A DNA stretch of 64,000 nucleotides from Teredinibacter sp. KSP-S5-2 (lineage in GTDB: Bacteria > Pseudomonadota > Gammaproteobacteria > Pseudomonadales > Cellvibrionaceae): positions 1,548,001 to 1,612,000 of the forward strand of contig NZ_CP120416.1 of assembly GCF_032773895.1 (NCBI RefSeq), given 5' to 3'. Below are positions 57,043-64,000 of the stretch, piece after piece. Numbering within the stretch: position 1 is the first letter of the stretch; each line of letters opens with the position of its first letter. The notes under the pieces are model-generated. The model saw nothing but the letters and a program-made list of their open reading frames with translations. It searched no databases and had not been told where the DNA came from. The position numbers were made by a program, and so were the translations under genes.

Positions 57043-58227
57043 ATGCGACAACTCAGTTTATTTTTGTCTGCTCATGGCGGCGCGTCATTTGCACTTGGAA
57101 TACATACGGTTCTTATCGCTTGGATATCTGTCGCATATTTGCACCTTTCTCCTTCCGCTCTCGCCTGGGTTCAGGCTGCGGCTTTAATCCCCAGTGTCTT
57201 TGCCATATTAGTTGCCGGCGTTTTCGCTGATCGTTATTCACCCAAAAAAATATTAATGACCGCATACTCGATACTGGCCATTGCTTATTTGGGGCTGGGG
57301 CTTGTTGTGTATTTCAATAAACTGCACTTTTGGGGATTACTGTGCTACGCCGTGGTTGCCGGTATCGGCAATGCCTTTGTTCAACCGGTAAGAGAAAAGC
57401 TTATTGCTCTGTTTCCCAAAGGAGAGCTGCAACGGCGCATTTCGGGCGCCAGTATCATTCAGTTCTCGTCGCAAAGTGCCGGCATTGTTCTTGCGTCTTT
57501 TTCTGATCATTTTGGTTTGTATTACATTGTCGCTGCTCAGGTATTTGCTGCGTTGGCTGCGGTATTTATGGTGCTGTCTATGCGTTTTGAGATGGATTTC
57601 CATAGAGATAAGGCGCGCGGAATTATTCCGGATATTCGCATTGCGATAAAAGCATACAGGGCGGACAAAGCGTTAACCCAATTGTTGGTGTTGATTGCTT
57701 TCAACGGCTACATGCACATGGGTGTGTTTCTTGTTGTTCTACCTATTATCGCCAGGGATGTGTATGGCTTTACGTCCGTTCAGTACGGGTTATTACAACT
57801 TTCTTTTGTGATAGGAATGGTGGCAGCTCAATGGGGCTTTGTGCTGCGCTCCAAGATACAATTTCCGGGGCAGGGGGCGTTGTTTTGTTTACTTTATTCC
57901 GCTGTGGTGGGTTTTGCTTTGGCCCAAGAGCCAACACTCATTGGCTTGTATACATTAATTCTTTTCTGGGGATGGGTCGCCGGATCCTCTGCTACCCACT
58001 GTCGTCTGGTTCTGCAGGTTAAAGTCAGCCACAAATTGAGGGGAAAGATGATGTCGATCTATCAATTTGTGTTGTTTGGTCTGGCTCCATTGGGGGCGCT
58101 AGCTACAGGCCATATCCTTAACTTTTATTCCTTGCAGCAAATACTCAAGGGCATGGCCCTATCGAGTGGTATTCTGTTTGTCATTTTTATGTTTAGCCGC
58201 AGTTTATGGGCTGTTGAACAGAAATAA
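57043..58227 (+). CDS. MFS transporter
   Basis: The 394-residue protein has about twelve hydrophobic helices. GVFADRYSPKKILM between helices 2 and 3 is the major-facilitator motif A. Overall pattern is close to the EntS/MFS_3-type drug or siderophore exporters (for example AGIGNAFVQPVREKLIALFP and QRRISGASIIQFSSQSAG). Substrate cannot be inferred; no siderophore genes are near. Start ATG 57043 is the only good candidate. It is a single gene. Confidence 0.85.
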   Translation: MRQLSLFLSAHGGASFALGIHTVLIAWISVAYLHLSPSALAWVQAAALIPSVFAILVAGVFADRYSPKKILMTAYSILAIAYLGLGLVVYFNKLHFWGLLCYAVVAGIGNAFVQPVREKLIALFPKGELQRRISGASIIQFSSQSAGIVLASFSDHFGLYYIVAAQVFAALAAVFMVLSMRFEMDFHRDKARGIIPDIRIAIKAYRADKALTQLLVLIAFNGYMHMGVFLVVLPIIARDVYGFTSVQYGLLQLSFVIGMVAAQWGFVLRSKIQFPGQGALFCLLYSAVVGFALAQEPTLIGLYTLILFWGWVAGSSATHCRLVLQVKVSHKLRGKMMSIYQFVLFGLAPLGALATGHILNFYSLQQILKGMALSSGILFVIFMFSRSLWAVEQK

Positions 58228-58439
58228 GCGTAAATCGGATAAAATCTGTACCAATCTACGGCCTATTGAGTCAATAATAAGTGTGTTAACCATAGATTCA
58301 TTGCTGCTTTGTTGTGCGCTTTATGCCATATCGAGCTAAAATGCTGATACGTCCTACTTAATAGTTTATTAAGTATCTCTCCATGACATAGCTAAAATGG
58401 TCGTTTCTAAATATGCGAATAGGTTAGGAATCAATACTC

Positions 58440-59768
58440 GTGTTGCAAAAAGTCACAAAAATATGGATGGCTATGCTGATATTGGTCAGCTGCGTATTGC
58501 TGGTCTGGAACGAGTTTGGAATGAACCGTGAGTTGCGCATTGATGCGCATTCCAAACTACGTTTATGGAGCTACGATGACCGTGAGTCTGGTGGCATGAG
58601 TGTTGCCAGCGTAGCAAAAGAGGGCGACGAATATGTATTGCGGTGCGAGTTCAGTCGCAGTTATCGCTGGCCATTTTGTGGTTTTAATCTGGGGCCAGGC
58701 CCAGATCCATTAACGGAAGGGTATGATCTTTCCGGTTATCAGACATTAGAGCTGGATTTAGTCGCCTCGCCCAAAGCCAACGCCGTTCGTATATTCCTTC
58801 GCAATTACAATCCCGATTACGCCGATCCGAGAAATTTCAGAACGCTAAAAGTTAACGAGCTGCACTTTGACCCCAATAAAGAAGTTATGCCGTTTGTTAC
58901 CGAGTTAGATAAATTCCAGGTTGCTATCTGGTGGGTGAATGAGTTCAGTATTCCTCCTGCACTCGTTGAGCGTGAATTGACTAATGTGGTGAATTTTGGT
59001 TTTGGCTTTAGTCAAAACGCTGATGAAAAGCTGCATGAGTTACGTTTTAAATCGATTACTTTCCGCGGGAAATGGATTAGTCGAAGCTCGTTACAGTCGA
59101 TTATTATCGGTACCTGGATTTTTTCAGCGCTGGTTTATCTTTTTGTTTCCTTTATATCCACGCAGCGAGCAATTGATGCGGTTAAAGCTGAAAAAGAAGA
59201 ACTGGAGGAGATCAATTCCGCGTTGGAGTTGGAGCGAAGAGAATTAGAGACTCTAGCCACGCGGGACTCGTTAACCGGCGTATACAACCGGTTTGGTTTA
59301 CGGGGACATCTGCATTCTCAGTCTGCACTGGTAAAACAGCGTAAATCTGATTTGTCAGTCATATTTATCGATTTAGATAATTACAAAGATATTAATGATG
59401 ACCACGGGCATGCCATTGGTGATCAGGTCCTTAAATCGTTTGCCGGTCTGGTTGAAGCGAATACCCGAACTCAGGATGTCTTTTGTCGATGGGGAGGAGA
59501 TGAGTTTTTGCTTATGTGTGACAACACAGCCCTTGCAGAAGCGGTTGCCATCGCTGAAAAGCTGCGCACGGTGATAAGTGATTATCAATGGCCTCCAGGC
59601 GTCAAGGTAACCTGCAGTTTCGGTGTGGCGGAAATGGATCCGGATGAATCAATCGGCAGCTTTATTCGTCGGGCAGATGTTTCCCTGTATAAAGCAAAAG
59701 AAGCAGGGCGAAACAAGGTTGTAGCGGATTTAGAAGAAAAAAGAGATAGCTCTATTAAATTGGGATAA
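58440..59768 (+). CDS. Membrane diguanylate cyclase with CIA30/CBM11-like sensor (copy 3)
   Basis: The 442-residue protein has a first helix (about 8–24), an outer domain with YDDRESGG, C-x10-C (LRC…WPFC) and VAIWWVNE, a second helix (about 220–240), a coiled coil and a GGDEF domain. DLDNYKDIND, GGDEF (59493–59507) and RTQD (I-site) predict an active, feedback-inhibited cyclase. Start is GTG 58440 with TTAGGAA upstream; ATG 58467 is inside the first helix. It is 23 bases before copy 4 and more like copy 4 than copies 1 and 2, so this pair is a separate duplication. Confidence 0.88.
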   Translation: MLQKVTKIWMAMLILVSCVLLVWNEFGMNRELRIDAHSKLRLWSYDDRESGGMSVASVAKEGDEYVLRCEFSRSYRWPFCGFNLGPGPDPLTEGYDLSGYQTLELDLVASPKANAVRIFLRNYNPDYADPRNFRTLKVNELHFDPNKEVMPFVTELDKFQVAIWWVNEFSIPPALVERELTNVVNFGFGFSQNADEKLHELRFKSITFRGKWISRSSLQSIIIGTWIFSALVYLFVSFISTQRAIDAVKAEKEELEEINSALELERRELETLATRDSLTGVYNRFGLRGHLHSQSALVKQRKSDLSVIFIDLDNYKDINDDHGHAIGDQVLKSFAGLVEANTRTQDVFCRWGGDEFLLMCDNTALAEAVAIAEKLRTVISDYQWPPGVKVTCSFGVAEMDPDESIGSFIRRADVSLYKAKEAGRNKVVADLEEKRDSSIKLG

Positions 59769-59791
59769 GAATTCTACGAGAACTCACAATA

Positions 59792-61117
59792 ATGATGACC
59801 ACTCATCTGAAGCCATTAAAACTATGGGTGTTAGGCTTGGTGTTAGTTACTGCCGGATTACTGGTGTGGCACGAGTACGGCATGAATAAGGTTATTGTTA
59901 TTGATGCCGATACGCCACTCAAAAAATGGGTTTATGCAGACAATGAACAAGGTGGTGGTAGTTCCGGTTCGATTATTCGGCAAGGTAATGAGTTGGTGCT
60001 TACCTGTCAGTACAGTAAAACCTATGCCTTTCCCTATTGCGGGTTTATGTTGGGCCCTGGGCCAGGAAGAATAAGCTTTGATTTAACCGGCTACGATCGC
60101 TTCGAAATTAATTTGGCTACGTCCAAGGCCGAGAATCCGATTCGAATTTTCATTCATACCTTTGATGATGATTATTCTAACCCCGATGATGTCCGAACTT
60201 TTCGTGTGCACGAACTACATTACAATCCAAAAATCGAAGGAAATCCCTTTGTTGCTACCTTAGAAAAATTTCAGGTTGCCATGTGGTGGGTAAATGAATT
60301 TCAGGTTCCACCCGATAAAATTCGCTCTGATTTTAAAAATGTGGTGGCTTTTGCTTTTGGTTTAAATGAAGCAGAACAAGAGATTGAGCATAAACTGTAT
60401 TTTCGTTCAATGCGGTTTATGGGCAAATGGATAAGCTACGCTCAATTGCAGCTTTTGATTATTATGTTGTGGGTTGCATCTGCTGCCCTATATCTGATCT
60501 TTAGTTTTACTTCTGCCAGGAAGGCTGTCACCCGAATGCGAATGCAAAAGAAAGCTCTGGTGGAAATCAATGCGGCACTGGAAATTGAACGCAAAGAATT
60601 GGAGACTCTGGCAACTCGAGATACATTAACTGGTGTGTATAACCGGCTTGGATTGCGCGGACATCTGCATGTTCAAACTGATTTGGTCAAACTTAAACGC
60701 TCAGCACTATCATTGTTATTTATCGACATCGACAATTATTACGTTATATGCGAACGCTACGGGTCGAATATCGGCAATGAGTTTCTGATACAGTTTTGCG
60801 CGCTAATTGAAGAGAAAACCCGTGACTCGGATATTTTTTGCCGTTGGGGGGATGACGAATTTTTATTACTCTGTGAAGGAACATCGGTACAGTCAGCGAT
60901 TATCGTGGCTGAGAAAATCCGTGTGGCAACTGAAACCCATCAGTGGCCCTTGGGGATAAAAGTGAGTTGCACTATTGGTGTAGCCGAAATGAACCCTGAA
61001 GAATCTATCGGTGATTTTATTCGTCGAGCAGACAATGCGCTTGCTGCGGCGAAATCGCAGGGCAGCAACCAGGTTAAGGCAGACTTGGGGTTTGTTAAAC
61101 CTCTTGCGGTGGATTAG
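59792..61117 (+). CDS. GGDEF-domain protein with degenerate active site and same sensor (copy 4)
   Basis: The 441-residue protein repeats the architecture of copy 3, including LTC…FPYC (C-x10-C) and VAMWWVNE. The cyclase domain is altered: the signature is GDDEF (60848–60862) with the second glycine replaced by Asp, and DIDNYYVICERYG lacks the Lys, Asn and Asp that bind GTP in DxDxFKxxND. The I-site RDSD five residues before is intact. It probably does not make c-di-GMP but could bind it, or modulate copy 3 by pairing. It is the last gene of a two-gene unit, convergent with the mtrB-like gene. Confidence 0.85.
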   Translation: MMTTHLKPLKLWVLGLVLVTAGLLVWHEYGMNKVIVIDADTPLKKWVYADNEQGGGSSGSIIRQGNELVLTCQYSKTYAFPYCGFMLGPGPGRISFDLTGYDRFEINLATSKAENPIRIFIHTFDDDYSNPDDVRTFRVHELHYNPKIEGNPFVATLEKFQVAMWWVNEFQVPPDKIRSDFKNVVAFAFGLNEAEQEIEHKLYFRSMRFMGKWISYAQLQLLIIMLWVASAALYLIFSFTSARKAVTRMRMQKKALVEINAALEIERKELETLATRDTLTGVYNRLGLRGHLHVQTDLVKLKRSALSLLFIDIDNYYVICERYGSNIGNEFLIQFCALIEEKTRDSDIFCRWGDDEFLLLCEGTSVQSAIIVAEKIRVATETHQWPLGIKVSCTIGVAEMNPEESIGDFIRRADNALAAAKSQGSNQVKADLGFVKPLAVD

Positions 61118-61122
61118 TGTTA

Positions 61123-61149
61123 CCACGCCACCTTATGCGGGTGGCATGG
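61123..61149. terminator. Hairpin between convergent genes
   Basis: CCACGCCACC (61123–61132) and GGTGGCATGG (61140–61149) pair with nine of ten bases across a seven-base loop. No long T run follows on either strand, so it is only a possible terminator for copy 4 and the mtrB-like gene. Confidence 0.5.
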
Positions 61150-61150
61150 A

Positions 61151-63247
61151 CTAAAAACGATAGCTAAATGATATTGCGGTGACTGACAAATCATAATCTG
61201 GCGATACATAGCCTGCACTGAGAACGTTGTTAAGTGTGTCCGGTGTTAAATTATCCCGAGTCCAATCCTCTGCTTCCAGCTCTTCATACAGGTACTTCAA
61301 TTTCACTGACATTGAGTCACTCAGTTTATAATCCAGAGAAAGCGTCAGAGACGATAAGTCTGTCGAAAATTCGGGAAAGTTTTCCGTACCTGTGTACACG
61401 TCAATCAATGTTTTTCCCACAGAATGACTTTCGTAGTAGTTGAGATTCAGTTTTACTTTTTCATCCCAAAATCGATATTCGATATTTGCACCGTAGGTAT
61501 CAATGGTGTCTTCATTGGTTAAGAACCAGTTTGGTAGGGAAAAGTCGTGGCTGCCGGCTTGATCCGATTCAATGGTTTCCTGATTTACGTATGTATGCAG
61601 GTGTAGGGAATCGGTGACCAGCATAGAAAAATCTATGCCGTAACTTTGTTCGTCGCTTTCAGTTAATCCAATCAATGAGTTGGAATATTCGTTTTCTATG
61701 TCTTGATAGGAAAGGTCAATGGTAATTCGTTCATTGATAAAAAAATTGGCGGACACCTTATTTAAGCTTCTATCTCTGTCTGCCAGGTTGTATTTTCTTA
61801 ATAATGGATTCTGTTCTGGTGTGATATCGGACACGATGGAATAGTTTTCGCTATCTCGTTCACTTTGCACCGTTTTTACTTGTAAGTCAGCAATATTGCT
61901 TAAACGAAAACGAAGTTTAGCCCAGTATGATTGTTCAACAGATTTTTCTACCTCTTGGTTAGATCGTTGTTTCTCTTCATGATTATATCCGCCTCGAAGT
62001 TTTATTTTTGATGTGACACGATAGATACCTTCGATATCACTTAGTTGGGTTTTAAAGGAGTAGGGTAAATTCCTTCTTGGAGCATTCACAAAGCTATCGC
62101 TGCTCACCCAGGCGTAAGTGTGGCTTTCTGTTTTATTTTTCCTTTCATTCTGGCGGTAACTGGCTTTCAGTTGAAACTTGCGATTGATTACCGAATTTAC
62201 GCGAAAATGCCCGTTTAGAGTGTTCGCTTTGGTGCTGATGTTTGCTGTATTGGTTAACGGGTCAATTTCGGAGTTCAGTGTTGCAGCAATATCGGTCGCA
62301 TCCTGTGATAACTGGCCGACAGATAAACTTCCGTCCAAGCGGGTTTTGCCCCATTGGTAGCCAGTGACCGCGGAGAAGTGGTGAGCCTGGTTGTCCTGGG
62401 GTAATGCCAGTTGCCCCATGTCGGCACCGTCGACTATGGGGTGAAAAGGGTTTTGCCAATTCAATCCATTGGTATTGTTAGTAAATTTGGAACCATAATA
62501 AGCAATGCGCGATTGCCATTTTTTTAGGGTGTAAGTTGCAGCTAGTTCTATTTCATCTGTAACGTAATCAATGGGTTCAATAAGCTGGGCGGAATTAAAA
62601 TAAAATGCCCCTCCGGTGAGTTTATTTCCTTCTTTGATCTCGTGTTTCACATTTAAGTATGTTTCCCAACTACGGGCCGGAATAAATAAAGCGCTGACTT
62701 TTATTTGCTCCCGTTCAGTTTTAATTTCTACCGAGGACAACTCTTCATCCATTTCCTGAGTTGTAGCAATTGCAGTCCAATCTGTTGGCAAAACCAGATG
62801 ACTGCTGTCGCTAAACGCGAATGGTGTCGCCGCATCGCTGAGATGATGGGTTAATTTGTCGTAGGCGAAGCTAAGCTCATACTTACCTTGCTTACCCGTC
62901 TCCAGTGTTAATTCCCGTGTTTCTAAACCCAGATCCTGAATGGTGAGGTTATAGAAAAGTGCGTTATCTCCCCGGTAACTGAGAGAGGCATTAAATACAG
63001 CGTAGGGGTCGTCTTCCTCCAGACCATTGTATTCGCCAAATTTATAGGAGGAATCTGATGGAATACCAACGCCGAGCTCAATTTCACCTTCCAGCCCTTT
63101 GGGGAAAACGCAATATTTGCATTGCCATTTTGAAACATCCAAGCCTTCTGGAAAACGGGGTGCGCTGGTATCGGCAAAAACAAACGAGCTTTGAAAGCTC
63201 ATTGTTAAAAAGCCAAATGTAAGCGATCTATAAAGAATTTTGCTCAT
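61151..63247 (-). CDS. mtrB: MtrB/PioB-family outer-membrane porin
   Basis: The 698-residue protein has a signal peptide (about 1–25), then KWQCKYC (C43, C46), the CxxC at the N-terminus that is typical of Shewanella MtrB, and a body of about 26–28 beta-strand-like segments ending in SFSYRF. MtrB forms a sheath around a decaheme cytochrome so that electrons pass through the outer membrane. The upstream gene, 15 bases away, encodes that cytochrome. No MtrC/OmcA-like outer cytochrome is visible within the window. Confidence 0.88.
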   Translation of the reverse strand: MSKILYRSLTFGFLTMSFQSSFVFADTSAPRFPEGLDVSKWQCKYCVFPKGLEGEIELGVGIPSDSSYKFGEYNGLEEDDPYAVFNASLSYRGDNALFYNLTIQDLGLETRELTLETGKQGKYELSFAYDKLTHHLSDAATPFAFSDSSHLVLPTDWTAIATTQEMDEELSSVEIKTEREQIKVSALFIPARSWETYLNVKHEIKEGNKLTGGAFYFNSAQLIEPIDYVTDEIELAATYTLKKWQSRIAYYGSKFTNNTNGLNWQNPFHPIVDGADMGQLALPQDNQAHHFSAVTGYQWGKTRLDGSLSVGQLSQDATDIAATLNSEIDPLTNTANISTKANTLNGHFRVNSVINRKFQLKASYRQNERKNKTESHTYAWVSSDSFVNAPRRNLPYSFKTQLSDIEGIYRVTSKIKLRGGYNHEEKQRSNQEVEKSVEQSYWAKLRFRLSNIADLQVKTVQSERDSENYSIVSDITPEQNPLLRKYNLADRDRSLNKVSANFFINERITIDLSYQDIENEYSNSLIGLTESDEQSYGIDFSMLVTDSLHLHTYVNQETIESDQAGSHDFSLPNWFLTNEDTIDTYGANIEYRFWDEKVKLNLNYYESHSVGKTLIDVYTGTENFPEFSTDLSSLTLSLDYKLSDSMSVKLKYLYEELEAEDWTRDNLTPDTLNNVLSAGYVSPDYDLSVTAISFSYRF

Positions 63248-63262
63248 AAAAGACCTTTTCTG

Positions 63263-64000
63263 TTAGCGCATCATTTTGACCCCGGATGGATGATTCGATC
63301 CGTGTACTTGTGAATGACAGTTGGTACAGCTATTACCGAGTAACATTGCAGATGGGTTGCTATTTGACAAACCATCAGGGGTATCGGAAAGACTAGGGTG
63401 ACCATCTTGTGAGTGACAATCACGACATATCATCGGAGCGCGCTTTGTTAGTAGAGCGGGGTGTGATGAGCCGTGAGGTTTATGGCACAAACTGCAATCT
63501 TCTGCTGCGGGCGCATGTTCCCAAATAAACGGACCGCGTTTTTCTGCGTGGCAGGAGTAACACGTGTCATTGATGGTGGCATGAACCAGCGAGCCACTGT
63601 TGTTTGAGCTGTGACTGGAATGACAATCGCTGCATCCCATTTCTCCGAAGCGCACTGGGTGATTGGAGTATTTAAAAAAGTCCGCGCGTTCTTTTTTATG
63701 ACAGTTAAAGCAAACCTGGTTTTGTGTACTTTTGGTCAGCGCGGGGTCGTGTTCTGTATGTACACGGTGACAGTCAGCACAGGCGACTTCACCCAATTGG
63801 TGCGGACTGCCTTGCCACTGAATATGTTTATCGTCTGAGTGGCATTCCAGGCACATGGTATTTTGTGCTTCCACGGATTCATTCGATTTGGGGCCGAAGT
63901 TCATAATTGGTGGACGCTTTTCTCCGGGTTTTACTCGTCCAACGTGACTACCGGCTTCGAGGGCTTCCTCCATGAACTTGATACCTTTTACACCAGGCCC
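63263..64000 (-). CDS. mtrA: MtrA/DmsE-type decaheme cytochrome, C-terminal part
   Basis: The frame is open to the right edge, so the start is outside the window; 245 residues are visible. They hold eight CxxCH haem-binding motifs (CLECH, CADCH, CFNCH, CSDCH, CYSCH, CSLCH, CRDCH, CTNCH). MtrA and DmsE carry ten, so two motifs would be expected upstream. It is a periplasmic multihaem c-type cytochrome that sits in the MtrB barrel and carries electrons from the inner membrane or periplasm to the outside. The gene leads into mtrB with 15 bases between. Confidence 0.9.
   Translation of the reverse strand, partial: GPGVKGIKFMEEALEAGSHVGRVKPGEKRPPIMNFGPKSNESVEAQNTMCLECHSDDKHIQWQGSPHQLGEVACADCHRVHTEHDPALTKSTQNQVCFNCHKKERADFFKYSNHPVRFGEMGCSDCHSSHSSNNSGSLVHATINDTCYSCHAEKRGPFIWEHAPAAEDCSLCHKPHGSSHPALLTKRAPMICRDCHSQDGHPSLSDTPDGLSNSNPSAMLLGNSCTNCHSQVHGSNHPSGVKMMR

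Overview
The window reads as chromosomal DNA of a marine-type, polysaccharide-degrading gammaproteobacterium related to Pseudomonas and closest in style to the Cellvibrionales (Saccharophagus/Teredinibacter/Cellvibrio-like). The evidence is the Pseudomonas-like gene order (cysB–thioredoxin-like–cysH–thrH; lysR–leuCDB–asd; fimV–truA–trpF; accD–folC–dedD; cvpA–purF–metZ), plus a secreted chitinase with a poly-serine linker and repeated chitin-binding modules, a hallmark of that group. This assignment is inference from content; no rRNA, tRNA, CRISPR array, insertion sequence or prophage is visible.

Layout. 1–3.3 kb: sulfur assimilation (TauE-like exporter fragment, cysB, thioredoxin-like protein, cysH of the APS-reductase type) and thrH. 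3.3–8.6 kb: a periplasmic solute-binding-like protein, a TraF_2-type beta-barrel, and a tandem pair of membrane diguanylate cyclases (DGCs). 8.7–12.1 kb: phosphofructokinase and htpG, the latter behind a good sigma-32-type promoter. 12.3–18.7 kb: gpsA–DUF4389–sixA–alpha/beta hydrolase–DUF4892, then folE, prmB and aroC. 18.9–26.1 kb: two exported proteins, then a LysR regulator divergent from leuCDB–asd, with a clear LysR-type operator between them. 26.4–33.4 kb: an accessory block of small membrane and exported proteins, an esterase lipoprotein, a 910-residue GH18 chitinase and a lipoprotein, lying between asd and fimV. 33.9–43.9 kb: fimV, truA, trpF, trpB, trpA, accD, folC and a SPOR protein. 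44–46.8 kb: a reverse-strand TauE-like exporter and a receiver–TPR protein. 47–50.3 kb: cvpA, purF, metZ. 50.3–55.3 kb: a VanZ-like protein with an extra beta-rich domain, then moxR–DUF58–transglutaminase (TgpA-like). 55.4–58.2 kb: amtB and an MFS transporter. 58.4–61.1 kb: a second tandem pair of DGCs. 61.2–64 kb: an mtrB-like outer-membrane porin and the 3' part of a decaheme cytochrome gene (mtrA/dmsE type), a porin–cytochrome conduit for electron transfer across the outer membrane.

The most unusual content is the set of four paralogous DGCs in two tandem pairs about 50 kb apart. All share the same extracytoplasmic domain, with a DD/GG motif like that of CIA30/CBM11-type beta-sandwiches, an invariant C-x10-C pair and a VAxWWxxE motif. 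The last copy has a degraded cyclase active site (GDDEF, with substrate residues lost) but keeps an RxxD inhibitory-site motif, so it may be a c-di-GMP receptor rather than an enzyme. A domain of similar look is fused to the VanZ-like protein at 50.3 kb. With the chitinase and the electron conduit, the picture is of a surface-oriented bacterium that may couple detection of extracellular material to c-di-GMP signalling; the ligand and outputs are not visible here.
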